Origin: Virgisporangium ochraceum
GTDB taxonomy: Bacteria; Actinomycetota; Actinomycetes; Mycobacteriales; Micromonosporaceae
Reading direction: 5' to 3'
NCBI RefSeq assembly: GCF_016863655.1
Contig: NZ_BOPH01000001.1
Location: 62,001-126,000 of the forward strand
DNA length: 64,000 nucleotides
The notes beneath the pieces were generated by a model, which saw nothing but the letters and a program-made list of their open reading frames with translations, was not told the origin of the DNA and made no database searches. The position numbers and the translations under genes are program-made. Below are positions 15,867 to 24,493 of this stretch, in pieces. How positions within the stretch are numbered: position 1 is the stretch's first letter; the number at the start of each line of letters is the position of its first letter.

Positions 15867-18025
15867 GCCGATACGGTAGCCAGCTCCCGCTCGGGGACCG
15901 GCTTCTCCTCGCGGATGCCGAACCGGCCGTACACCCTGGCGAGCGGCGCCGGCAGCCACCAGTTCGCCCGGCCGAGCAGCTTCATAGTGGCCGGCACCAG
16001 CAGCGCCCGCACGATCGTCGCGTCGACGACCAGGGCCACGATCATGCCGAACCCGATCATCTTGATGAACAGCACGTCGCCGGTGGTGAAGCCGCCGATC
16101 ACGACGATCAGGAGCAGCGCCGCCGCCGTGATGATGCCGCCCGTGCGCTGCAGCCCGCCGGCGACGGCCGCCGTGTTGTCTGCGGCAGTCGGTTTGTCGC
16201 CGGGAGAGGCGACGGCGGTGCGGTCCCACTCCTCGCGCACCCGGGAGAGCAGGAACACCTCGTAGTCGGTCGACAGGCCGAAGATCAGCGCCAGCATCAG
16301 GATCAGCTGGGTCGCCTCGAGGTTTCCCGTCGAGGTGAAGCCGAGGAGACCGGCGAGGTGCCCGTCCTGGAACGCCCAGACGACCGCGCCGAACGACGCG
16401 CCGATCGAGACGACGTTCATGAGGATCGCCTTGAGCGGCAGCACGAGCGAGCCGAACGCGAGGAACAGCAGCACGAACGTGCTGAGCGCCACCAGCAGGG
16501 CCATCCACGGCAGCCGGTCGGCGAGGCTGCGCAACAGGTCGACCAGCTGGGCGGTCGTGCCGCCGACGAGCACCTCGGCGCCGGCGGGCGTCGGCAGGTC
16601 GCGGATGGCGCCGACCACGCCACGGGCGGTCTCGCCCGACGGCCCGCCGGTATAGCTGACCGCGATCGCGGCCGAGTCGCCCCGGACGGCGACCACCGCC
16701 GCCGACGTGACGCCCTCGATCGCGGTGATCCGCTCGGCGAACGCGCCGGCCGCGCCCGCGCCGGCGCCGCTCACCAGAACCTGCACCGGGCTGGCGTCGG
16801 TCTGCGGGAACTCTCTCGCCAGGGTCTCGGCCGCACCCCGCGGCGCCGCCGACGCCGGCAGCACCCGCTCGTCGGCCACCCCGAACTCCGCCCGCGTGAA
16901 CGGCACCGCGAGCACGGCGAGCAGCGCAACGGTCCCCAGAGTGACGAGCACCGGACGGCGCATCACCCCGCGGGCGAGCCGCGCCCAGCCCGTGCCGCCG
17001 CCGTCGCGGGTCCGGAAGATCCGCACCGCGTTGATGCGCGGCCCCAGCACCGCGAGCAGCGCCGGCAGAACCGTGACCGACGCGACCATGGCGACCAGCA
17101 CGGCCGCCATCCCCCCATAGGCCATCGACTTCAGGAACATCTGCGGGAACAGCAGCAGACCGGCGAGCGCCAACGCCACCGTCAGCCCGCTGACCAGCAC
17201 CGTGCGCCCGGCGGTGTCGACGGTGCGGGCCACCGCGTCCCCGGTGTCGTGACCCTGGCGCAGCTCCTCGCGGAACCGGCTGACCATGAACAACGCGTAG
17301 TCGATCGCCATACCGAGGCCGATCAGCGTGATCACGTTCAGCGCGAACACGGAGACGTCGGTGAACAGCGTCAGGATCCGGGTGACCGTGAACGCGCCGA
17401 GGATCGCCAGCACGCCGACCAGCAGCGGCGCGCCGGCCGCGACGAGGCTGCCGAACACCAGCACGAGCAGCACCAGCAGGATCGGCATCGAGAACGTCTC
17501 GGCGCGCGCGATGTCCTTGCTGACCTGCGCGCTCACGGCGTCGTTCACCGCGGCCGGCCCGCCGACCTCGGTGCGCAGCCCCGCCGCGTCGAGGTCGGGC
17601 CGTATGGCCTCGAACTCCTTCGTGTCACCCGACATCGCCGGCGTCGCCAGGGACACGACCGCGTAGGTGGAGCGCCGGTCCGTGGAGACGAAAGCGTCGC
17701 TGCCGGTGTCGTAGAAGGAGACCACGGTGGCCTTCTGCCGCACCCGGTCCACCGCGTCGGTGACCGCCCGGCGGAACGCCGGGTCGTCGACGGTCGCCGT
17801 CTCCGACGACCAGATCACCACGATGTCGGTGGCCCGCTGCCCGACCTCGGCCGCGATCCGTTCCCGCGCCCGGCTCGACTCGCTGGCCGGGTCGTCGAAC
17901 CCGGCACCCTTCACCGTGCCGAACACCCCGGTGCCCCATACGCCGCCGACGAGCGCCAGCAGCACCCCGGCGACCAGGACGGCCCATCGGGCCCGAACCA
18001 CCGTCCGTCCCCACCACGCGAACAT
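15863..18025 (-). CDS. MMPL/RND-family transporter
   Basis: The protein has 720 residues and two repeated halves. Each half has one N-terminal helix, a large outside loop and a five-to-six-helix bundle. The proton-relay helix motifs GMAIDYALFMVSRFREE and GLSTDYEVFLLSRVREEW occur once per half. Related MmpL proteins export lipids, siderophores or drugs. The divergent TetR gene 96 bp away is the likely local regulator, and efflux of a toxic compound or lipid is inferred. Its stop overlaps the start of the acetyltransferase pseudogene, so the two were probably one operon. Confidence 0.92.
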   Translation of the reverse strand: MFAWWGRTVVRARWAVLVAGVLLALVGGVWGTGVFGTVKGAGFDDPASESSRARERIAAEVGQRATDIVVIWSSETATVDDPAFRRAVTDAVDRVRQKATVVSFYDTGSDAFVSTDRRSTYAVVSLATPAMSGDTKEFEAIRPDLDAAGLRTEVGGPAAVNDAVSAQVSKDIARAETFSMPILLVLLVLVFGSLVAAGAPLLVGVLAILGAFTVTRILTLFTDVSVFALNVITLIGLGMAIDYALFMVSRFREELRQGHDTGDAVARTVDTAGRTVLVSGLTVALALAGLLLFPQMFLKSMAYGGMAAVLVAMVASVTVLPALLAVLGPRINAVRIFRTRDGGGTGWARLARGVMRRPVLVTLGTVALLAVLAVPFTRAEFGVADERVLPASAAPRGAAETLAREFPQTDASPVQVLVSGAGAGAAGAFAERITAIEGVTSAAVVAVRGDSAAIAVSYTGGPSGETARGVVGAIRDLPTPAGAEVLVGGTTAQLVDLLRSLADRLPWMALLVALSTFVLLFLAFGSLVLPLKAILMNVVSIGASFGAVVWAFQDGHLAGLLGFTSTGNLEATQLILMLALIFGLSTDYEVFLLSRVREEWDRTAVASPGDKPTAADNTAAVAGGLQRTGGIITAAALLLIVVIGGFTTGDVLFIKMIGFGMIVALVVDATIVRALLVPATMKLLGRANWWLPAPLARVYGRFGIREEKPVPERELATVSA

Positions 18026-18052
18026 GCCCGATTCCCCCTTAGACTCCTTTAA

Positions 18053-18101
18053 AACACCGATTGCGCTGGTGAATGGTGTTAACTTTGTCAGCGACGTTAG
18101 C
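18053..18101. promoter_or_regulatory. Candidate TetR operator between mmpL and tetR
   Basis: The 96-bp gap contains the inverted repeat AACACC (18053-18058) / GGTGTT (18075-18080). It also has two GTTARC half-sites 12 bp apart (GTTAAC at 18078-18083 and GTTAGC at 18096-18101). Its position between divergent genes fits an autoregulated TetR repressor site. Confidence 0.45.
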
Positions 18102-18121
18102 TGGGGTCAAGGGGTATCACC

Positions 18122-18820
18122 GTGACTACTACTGTTTCCTCACGGCGCGACCGTCTCCGGGCGGCCACGCTGACCGAGATCATCGAGACGGCGCGGCGGC
18201 TGCTCGTCGCCGAGGGGCAGTCCGGGGTCACGCTGCGGGCGATCAGCCGGGAGATGGGCATGACGGCGCCCGCCCTCTACCGCTACTTCGACAGCCTCGA
18301 CCGACTGCTGGAGCGGCTGTGCGTGTCGCTGTTCGACGAGTGCATCGACCACATCCGCTCCTGCATGGCGGGGGTCGACGGGCCGGCCGAGCGCCTGGGG
18401 GTGGCCTGCCGGGAGTTCCGGCGCTGGTCGCTCGACCACCGCGCCGAGTTCACGCTGATGTTCGCCAGCCCGGCCGACGCAGTCGCCCAGCACCGCCCGG
18501 AGGGCGAGGTCCACGCGGCCGGGATGCGCTTCTGCGCGGTGTTCCTGACCCTCTTCAACGAGATCCACCCGTTCGCGGCGCCGGCCGACGACGAGCTGCC
18601 CGGCGAGCTACGCGAGCAGCTCGAGGCGTTCAAGGCGACCGTCGACACGCCGCTGTCGGTGGGCGCGCTGCAGGTCTACCTGTCGCACTGGATCAGGCTG
18701 TACGGGATGGTGGCGCTGGAGGTGTTCGGGCACCTGGGCTTCGCCCTGTCCGACGCCGAGTCGATGTTCGAGACCGAGCTGGCCTCGGTCAAGCGGAGTC
18801 TGCGGTCTTCGACGCCCTGA
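18122..18820 (+). CDS. TetR/AcrR-family transcriptional regulator
   Basis: The 232-residue protein starts at GTG with AAGGGG 7 nt upstream. The N-terminal helix-turn-helix is TLTEIIETARRLLVAEGQ followed by VTLRAISREMGMTAPALYRYF (about residues 18-60), a standard TetR domain. The C-terminal ligand domain resembles the TetR_C_13/WHG group with WSLDHRAEFTLMFASP. It most likely represses the divergent MMPL transporter gene and itself, with an exported compound as inducer; this is inferred from position. Its last 32 bp overlap the convergent MBL-Rieske gene. Confidence 0.9.
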   Translation: MTTTVSSRRDRLRAATLTEIIETARRLLVAEGQSGVTLRAISREMGMTAPALYRYFDSLDRLLERLCVSLFDECIDHIRSCMAGVDGPAERLGVACREFRRWSLDHRAEFTLMFASPADAVAQHRPEGEVHAAGMRFCAVFLTLFNEIHPFAAPADDELPGELREQLEAFKATVDTPLSVGALQVYLSHWIRLYGMVALEVFGHLGFALSDAESMFETELASVKRSLRSSTP

Positions 18821-20354
18821 TCGTGTGACCGACGCTGGTGAGGCAGCGGCCGCTGGCCAGGTCGAACTTCCAGCCGTGCAGCTGGCAGGTGAGCACGCCG
18901 CCGTCGACCATGCCGAACCGGGTCAGGTCGGCCTTGAGGTGCGGGCAGCGGCGCTGCACGGTCCAGTCGCCGATCGTGATGTCCTCGGCGTCGGTGGCGC
19001 GCTGGTGCTCGTCGTACCAGCCCTCCGAGTACTGCAGCCGCTCCTCGGACAGGCACTTGAAGAACGAGTAGATGAACTCGTTGTACTGGCCGATCCGCGC
19101 GGCGGAGAACCGGCACGACAGGAACAGCGAGTTGACCCAGTCGATCTCCTCGATGAAGAGCAGGTGCTCGACGAGCATGCGCTGCGTCCGGAACCGGTAG
19201 CGCACCTTCTCGTCGCCGGAGGCGCGCCGCACCTCCTTGTTCGGGAAGTCGATCAGCACCTCCTCGACGGTCTCGCCGTCGTACCCGACCAGGTCGAACC
19301 GCACCGGGCCGCCGATGCCCTTGGCCATGTAGATCGACTCTTCGAGCAGCGGCTCGATGCGCCGCTTCATCTCCTTGAGCACATCGATCTCGGGGTGCTT
19401 CCAGGTCTCCTTCTGCGCCTCGATCACCGGCCGCATGCGGGCCTGGTAGTCGCGCAGGTGCGCTTCCTTGTTCGCGAAGAACTCGTCCACAGGCGTGGGA
19501 TGTTCGGTTTCGCAGCTGTCGGTGGTGAGCGTCGACACGCTGCCCGGCAGCAGCACCACCCCGTTGGTGCCGCCGACCTTGGCGTACTCGCGGATGAACA
19601 CGCTCTGGTCGGGGAAGATGTTGCCCTCGTCGCCGTGGATGTCGTTGAACTGCCACAGCTCGTCGTCGAGGAAGCACGGCGGTCCGGCGATCGGGAACAC
19701 GTACGACGCCTTGAGGTCGTCGATGTAGCGCCAGGTGCGGTCGAACTGCCGGTCGCGCTTCTGCTTGCCGAACGCGGTCTTCGCGTTGGCCGGCAGCTCG
19801 TAGACCATCGGGTACCAGATCGCGCCGGAGAACTGCAGCATGTGCGCGTGCACGTGGCCGAGCTCGGCGAAGACGTCGAGGTCACTGGGCCGGGCGTCGT
19901 TCTGGTTCAGGATCCGGATGCCGTCGTACTCGACCCACAGCGACGAGTCACCGATCGGGCCGTCGTTGGGCGCGATGAGCGACTGGATCATGAACTTGAG
20001 ACCGCCGTCGAGCTCCTGGACCTCGTTGCTCACGGTCTCGATGAACTTCGTGAATCCGAGGTCCTCCAGCTCGTCACGCAGCTGCGAGGTCGGGTAGTTC
20101 GGCAGCAGGACCGTGGCCTTCTTGCTGATGAAGTTCTTCAGGTGCTGAGCGTCGAAGTGGTCGCGGTGCAGGTGCGACACGAACAGGTAGTCGCAGTTGC
20201 CGAGCGTCTCCCAGTCGAGCTGGGAGTTGTCGGGAAACGGGAACCACGAGGCGAAGTACGCCGGGTTGACCCACGGGTCGCACAGAATGCTGCCCGCCGG
20301 CGTCTGGATGTGCATGCTCGCGTGCCCGGTGCCCGTGATCTGTACCGAAGACAT
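18789..20354 (-). CDS. MBL-fold protein fused to a C-terminal Rieske [2Fe-2S] domain
   Basis: The 521-residue protein has a metallo-beta-lactamase N-terminus with HLHRDH (61-66) and later metal-ligand regions. A helical middle follows, and the last 60 residues form a Rieske centre with Cys470-x-His472 (CPH) and Cys490-x2-His493 (CQLH). This domain order recalls CMP-Neu5Ac hydroxylase-like proteins, but the usual sugar-nucleotide features cannot be confirmed by eye. A redox or hydroxylation reaction on a soluble substrate is plausible and the substrate is unknown. It is divergent from the DUF2631 gene and stands alone, so context gives no pathway. Confidence 0.85.
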   Translation of the reverse strand: MSSVQITGTGHASMHIQTPAGSILCDPWVNPAYFASWFPFPDNSQLDWETLGNCDYLFVSHLHRDHFDAQHLKNFISKKATVLLPNYPTSQLRDELEDLGFTKFIETVSNEVQELDGGLKFMIQSLIAPNDGPIGDSSLWVEYDGIRILNQNDARPSDLDVFAELGHVHAHMLQFSGAIWYPMVYELPANAKTAFGKQKRDRQFDRTWRYIDDLKASYVFPIAGPPCFLDDELWQFNDIHGDEGNIFPDQSVFIREYAKVGGTNGVVLLPGSVSTLTTDSCETEHPTPVDEFFANKEAHLRDYQARMRPVIEAQKETWKHPEIDVLKEMKRRIEPLLEESIYMAKGIGGPVRFDLVGYDGETVEEVLIDFPNKEVRRASGDEKVRYRFRTQRMLVEHLLFIEEIDWVNSLFLSCRFSAARIGQYNEFIYSFFKCLSEERLQYSEGWYDEHQRATDAEDITIGDWTVQRRCPHLKADLTRFGMVDGGVLTCQLHGWKFDLASGRCLTSVGHTIRASKTADSA

Positions 20355-20464
20355 TCCCTGATCCCTCCCGAACCGCCTCAGCCGACGCTACAACAAGGGG
20401 TCCCGGCTCCTTCCGGCCGGCGCCATGACAGACTTTGTGCAGGCGAACACACGAAGGAGTCGAC

Positions 20465-20686
20465 GTGGCGGGCGACGAACCGGTTACCTCCCCCGATCAG
20501 CACAAGCCGGCCCAGATGAAGGCGCTGCGCGTCGGTGCTGTCGTCACCGCGGTCATCCTGCTGCTCATGACGATGGGGAACCACACCGGCAAGGTCGAGG
20601 ACATCTTCCTGGTCCTCTCGGCCGGCGCCCTGATCCTCATGCTGATCGTCGACTCGGTGCTGCGCCGCAACGGCCTGCGCTCCTAG
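20465..20686 (+). CDS. DUF2631 small membrane protein
   Basis: The 73-residue protein starts at GTG (VAGDEPVTSPDQHKPAQMK) with a strong GAAGGAG 5 nt upstream, which decides this start over the upstream TTG. The HKP motif before two hydrophobic helices (AVVTAVILLLMTMG and IFLVLSAGALILMLIV) is the DUF2631 pattern. A member lies near rip1/dxr in mycobacteria as well (Rv2876, from memory). The function is unknown. Its TAG overlaps the TAG of the convergent glycosyltransferase gene. Confidence 0.82.
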   Translation: MAGDEPVTSPDQHKPAQMKALRVGAVVTAVILLLMTMGNHTGKVEDIFLVLSAGALILMLIVDSVLRRNGLRS

Positions 20687-22791
20687 GTCTTCGGCGGCAG
20701 GCCGTACGACACGGTCTCGTCCGACCAGAACGTCCACGACGCGTGGATGTACTGGTAACAGAACCAGGTCGGCCCGGCGCACACCATCGCGTCGACGTCC
20801 TCCCACGTCGCCGGCTTCAGCTTCGACGGCTCCGACGACTGCATCGAGCGCAGCACCGGCGCGTCGAGCATGTAGTAGAACGGGTACTCCCAGCCGTCGA
20901 CGGTCGACACCAGCCCCACCCGCCGCGGGTTGCGGGCGTTCACGTCGGCGGCGGCCTTCCGGTAGCTCGCCAGCCACTCCGGCCGCATCGCGAACCGCGC
21001 CGACAGGTCGTCGCGCACGAACACCGATCCGCCGCCGACCAGCCGCCGCGGATGGCCGTACACCGCCGAGAGCATGCCGGCACACGTCGCCACCACGAGA
21101 AGCGCGGCCACCGCCGGGCGCAGGCTCCTTTTCGGTGACCGCGTGAGCGCGGCCTGTCGCTCGAAGACCGAGCCCAGCCACGCCCCCGCGAGCGGCGCAC
21201 CGACCACGACGATGAACAGGAGCAGCCGGTTGCCCCACGGCTGCCACTTGAACGCCACCGCGTAGCCGAGCGCGGCCACGGCGATCGCCGCCGAGTACAC
21301 CAGCAGCCGCCGGTCGCCGCCCGGACGCCACCCCCGCACGGCCGCCAGCGCGACCCCGACGCCGATGAGCAGCGCGTGCAGCGGGAGCGCCGCCTTGTCC
21401 TCGCTCGGGTACCACGACTCGTCCGGGAACGTCTGCTCGAAGAACGTGGTCTTCGGGTCGTTCGGGTCGCGGCCCAGCGCCTCGGCCAGGTCGACGATCC
21501 GCGCGGCGACCCACCGGTTGACCGGCGGCACCGGGATCTCCAGCGCCGTGTGCGCCTGGCGCAGCCCGTTGATCAGCAGGCTGGCCGGGTCGTGCCGCTG
21601 CATGGTGAGCGTCTCGCGCATGTTGGGCGGCCCGAGCGGATGCCCGAACGTCTCGATCATGCGGGCGAACTGCGGCCCGCTGATCACCCCGGCGACGGCG
21701 ATGATCCCGACGGCCGCGAGGGCCACCCGGGCGAGGCCGGCGGTACGCCGCCGCACCGATCGACCACCCGCTCCGGCTTCCCCTGCCGGCAGGGCTTCCT
21801 CGGACAGCTGGGTTGCCTCGGGCGGCCACCAGACCCGTCGGGCCTGGGCCAGCGTCCACCAGACCAGGAACGGGCCGGCCAGCAGGCCGCCGGTCGCCTT
21901 GGTCAGCGTCACCAGGCCGGTCGCCGCACCCAGCAGGAGCACGGTCGCCAGGTCGGGCCGGCGCAGCGGCACCCGGCCGACCCCGTCGAGCGCCAGCGTC
22001 GCCACACACGCCACCCACGCGGCCACGGCCAGGTCGGTCTGCGTGCTCGACGCCTGGAGCACCATCATCGGCACCGAACCGGCCACGAGCGCGGCGAGCA
22101 GCTGCCCGCGGCGGCCGACGCCGAGCTGGGCGGCGAGCCGGGTCACCAGCAGCAGGCACAGCACCCCGGCCGACCACTGCAGCAGGTTGTACAGCGTGTC
22201 GACGCCGGTGAGCAGCCGCAGGTGCAGCAGCAGGAACTCGGCGCCGGGCGGGTAGGTGATCTGGCGACGCACCCCGGTGGGGAACAGGTCGACGCTGCCG
22301 CGCTGGGCCCACTGCTCGATCCGGGGCAGGTGGTAGGTCTGCGAGTCGTAGGTGTTCGGCGGCGAGAACAGGGCCAGCACCAGCTCCGCCGCCACGAGCA
22401 CCACGATCGCGGCGAGGACCACCCGCTCGAACCCGGGCAGCCCGCGGAGGCGGTCACGCAGGTCCGCCACCCACCGCGCCACCACGTCCCGGGCGCCACC
22501 GGTACGGGGGCTCGGGCTGTGCCCGTCTCCCCGGCCCTTGCGGAACCACGCGCCGACGCCCGCGGCCGCGACCGCCGCGACCCAGACGGCGACGACCCCG
22601 CCGGTGGTGAGCCGGCCGACGGCCGACAGCCCTTCGACGGTGAGCACGCCGAACGTGCCGACGAGCACGGACGCGCGGGCGACCGCGAGCCGGCGCGGGG
22701 CACGGGCGGGGGTGACCGGCCGCACGGCGTAGACCGTCAACGCGAAGGTGACGAGCGGCAGTGCGACCAGCCCGAACCGGACTGGTGTCAT
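20683..22791 (-). CDS. GT-C type membrane glycosyltransferase (ArnT/PMT-like)
   Basis: The 702-residue protein has about a dozen membrane helices. After the third helix an acidic loop motif (PPNTYDSQTYHLPRIEQW) and the following FPTGVRRQITYPPGAEF match the catalytic outside loop of GT-C enzymes, which use polyprenyl-phosphate sugars. The C-terminal 150 residues form a soluble outer domain. It probably transfers a sugar to a cell-envelope lipid, glycan or protein; donor and acceptor are unknown. The gene stands 29 bp upstream of the DivIVA-like gene's stop, so it may be separately transcribed or form a pair with it. Confidence 0.83.
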   Translation of the reverse strand: MTPVRFGLVALPLVTFALTVYAVRPVTPARAPRRLAVARASVLVGTFGVLTVEGLSAVGRLTTGGVVAVWVAAVAAAGVGAWFRKGRGDGHSPSPRTGGARDVVARWVADLRDRLRGLPGFERVVLAAIVVLVAAELVLALFSPPNTYDSQTYHLPRIEQWAQRGSVDLFPTGVRRQITYPPGAEFLLLHLRLLTGVDTLYNLLQWSAGVLCLLLVTRLAAQLGVGRRGQLLAALVAGSVPMMVLQASSTQTDLAVAAWVACVATLALDGVGRVPLRRPDLATVLLLGAATGLVTLTKATGGLLAGPFLVWWTLAQARRVWWPPEATQLSEEALPAGEAGAGGRSVRRRTAGLARVALAAVGIIAVAGVISGPQFARMIETFGHPLGPPNMRETLTMQRHDPASLLINGLRQAHTALEIPVPPVNRWVAARIVDLAEALGRDPNDPKTTFFEQTFPDESWYPSEDKAALPLHALLIGVGVALAAVRGWRPGGDRRLLVYSAAIAVAALGYAVAFKWQPWGNRLLLFIVVVGAPLAGAWLGSVFERQAALTRSPKRSLRPAVAALLVVATCAGMLSAVYGHPRRLVGGGSVFVRDDLSARFAMRPEWLASYRKAAADVNARNPRRVGLVSTVDGWEYPFYYMLDAPVLRSMQSSEPSKLKPATWEDVDAMVCAGPTWFCYQYIHASWTFWSDETVSYGLPPKT

Positions 22792-22820
22792 GGCGTGTTG
22801 AGGGGCCTTCGGGGTCGGGG

Positions 22821-24272
22821 TCAGCGACGCCGGGACAGTATGTCGCGTGCCTCCTTCAGCGCCGCATCGACCTCCGCCTCGAAGTAGCCGCCGGGCACGA
22901 GCTCGAACCGGTTCGGGGCGAGCTCGGCCTCGCTGTTGGGCAGCGGACCACGCCCGGCCAGCCCCATGATCAGCCCTTCGAAGAGCTGGTCGACCTGGGC
23001 ACGGTCGTAACCACTGCCGAAGCGGCGCAACTGGAAGGTGCGACGCAGCTGGTCGAGGCGCTGGGCGTCACCGGAGAGCGCGGGACCGGTGGGGCCGCCG
23101 TACCCCGGCGGCGGACCGCCGAAGCCCGGGCCGGGCCCACCGGGACCGGGACCACCCGGGCCGGGTCCGGGGCCACCGGGACCACCGGGTCCGGGAGGGC
23201 CACCGCTGACCGGCGGGCCGTAGGGGCCGCCGCTGACGGGGGGACCACCGCTCACGGGCGGGCCGTACGGACCGCCGCTGACCGGCGGGCCGTAGCCGGC
23301 GGGACCGCTGACCGGCGGGCCGCCGCTCACCGGCGGGCCACCGTACCCACGGCCGGGACCGCGACCGGGTGGCGGGCCGTCGGGACCGCCCGGACCACCC
23401 GGACCGCGCGGGCCGGGACCGCCAGGGCCGCCGGGACCGGGTCCGCTCGGGCCACCGAAGCCGCCCATCGGGTCGGGACCGGGGCGACCCGGTGCTCCGC
23501 CGAAGGTGGCGTCGCCCATGCGGATCTCGGCCGTCATGTCGGCGCGGGCGCGGCGCCCGGGCTCGTACTGGTCGGCGGGACGGGCGCCGGTCGGTTCGTC
23601 GTAGGGCGGGTAGCCGCCGTCGCGGGGGCCCATCGCGGCACCCGGGGGGCGCTGCGGCAGCGACGGTCCGGGCGGGGGCATCCGGTCGGGCGGACCCATG
23701 CGATCCGGCGGACCCATCCGGTCCGGCGGACCCATCCGATCGGGCGGGGGCATCCGGTCGGGCGGACCCATGCGATCCGGCGGACCCATCCGGTCCGGGG
23801 GTCCCATCCGGTCCGGCGGACCCATCCGGTCGGGCGGGCCCATCGGCGCCGGCCGGTCGGGGAGGCCGCCCATGGGGCCGGGACCGGGACCGAGCCGCTC
23901 CGGCGGTCCCATCCGCTCGGCGGGGCCCATGCGGTCGGGCGGGCCCATCCGGTCGACGGCGCCGACCCGCTCGGGAGCCGGGCCGCGCTCGAGCATCGGC
24001 TGGCGGCCGTCGGGACGCGAGTATCCGCCCCGCTCCTCCATCTCGGCGAGCTGGCGCTCGACCCGGTCGAGGTGCAGATCGACCTGCCACTCGTCATATC
24101 CACCGAAACGAACCCGGAAGACGACATCGTGGACTTCCTGGGCAGCCACCGACGCGCCGATCGGGTCACCCGCGAGTGTCGCCTCGACCCGGTCGAGGAA
24201 CGAGTCGACCTCGTCGACCTTGTACCCACGTCGCAGCGCCCGCCGCCGGAACCGCTGGCCCTGACTCGTCAC
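22821..24272 (-). CDS. Protein with two DivIVA-like domains and a repetitive Pro/Gly linker
   Basis: The 483-residue protein starts at GTG with AGGAGG 4 nt upstream. The N-terminal segment RGYKVDEVDSFLDRVEATL is a DivIVA-type domain, and a second one is near the C-terminus (FQLRRFGSGYDRAQVDQLFE). Between them lie about 330 residues of low complexity: a tract of RMGPPD hexapeptides and then GPPVSGGP units. DivIVA proteins mark curved membrane and organise polar growth and septation in actinobacteria. A scaffold in the cell pole or septum is inferred. The repeat tract is in frame and coding. Confidence 0.83.
   Translation of the reverse strand: MTSQGQRFRRRALRRGYKVDEVDSFLDRVEATLAGDPIGASVAAQEVHDVVFRVRFGGYDEWQVDLHLDRVERQLAEMEERGGYSRPDGRQPMLERGPAPERVGAVDRMGPPDRMGPAERMGPPERLGPGPGPMGGLPDRPAPMGPPDRMGPPDRMGPPDRMGPPDRMGPPDRMPPPDRMGPPDRMGPPDRMGPPDRMPPPGPSLPQRPPGAAMGPRDGGYPPYDEPTGARPADQYEPGRRARADMTAEIRMGDATFGGAPGRPGPDPMGGFGGPSGPGPGGPGGPGPRGPGGPGGPDGPPPGRGPGRGYGGPPVSGGPPVSGPAGYGPPVSGGPYGPPVSGGPPVSGGPYGPPVSGGPPGPGGPGGPGPGPGGPGPGGPGPGFGGPPPGYGGPTGPALSGDAQRLDQLRRTFQLRRFGSGYDRAQVDQLFEGLIMGLAGRGPLPNSEAELAPNRFELVPGGYFEAEVDAALKEARDILSRRR
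23205..23350 (-). repeat. Repeats encoding GPPVSGGP in the DivIVA-like gene
   Basis: Several in-frame copies of ccgctgaccggcgggcc-type units encode GPPVSGGP and YGPPVSGGP. They form a second, distinct repeat tract between the two DivIVA-like domains. Confidence 0.75.
23690..23960 (-). repeat. 18-bp tandem repeats encoding RMGPPD in the DivIVA-like gene
   Basis: Units of the form ggcggacccatccggtcc recur about a dozen times, with a few substituted copies (MPPPD). The repeat is an exact multiple of three and keeps the frame. Its near-identity suggests copy-number change by slippage. Confidence 0.85.
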
Positions 24273-24456
24273 TGTTCCTCCTGGTTCGCGCCCCGCCGCC
24301 GGGCCACCCACAGGGTGGTACCCGGACGCCGGTTCTCCGCACCGTTCACTGTGCCACCTCCACCTGGGAGAGACACGGCTCTAGCCACGTTCGCGGCGCG
24401 GACCCAGTGTGAAGTCACGACGCTCGTCCTCCCTGCGCGGGAAGAACGAGGCCCGC

Positions 24457-24493
24457 GACATGATCGCCTCCGCGACGCCCCGGTGATCATGTC
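24457..24493 (-). terminator. Hairpin at the 3' end of rlmN
   Basis: A perfect 9-bp inverted repeat, GACATGATC (24457-24465) / GATCATGTC (24485-24493), spans the rlmN stop codon with a 19-nt GC-rich loop. There is no T tract, so its terminator role is uncertain. The rest of the 214-bp gap to the DivIVA-like gene shows no gene. Confidence 0.45.

Noticed and set aside
15797..18052. 751-codon open frame opposite the MMPL transporter
   Set aside because: The MMPL frame shows repeated helices and motifs. The plus frame has a His/Arg/Gln-rich composition without any family features.
23205..23960. Tandem repeats that look like a CRISPR array
   Set aside because: Units are 18 bp, contiguous, in frame and coding (RMGPPD, GPPVSGGP); there are no spacers and no cas genes.
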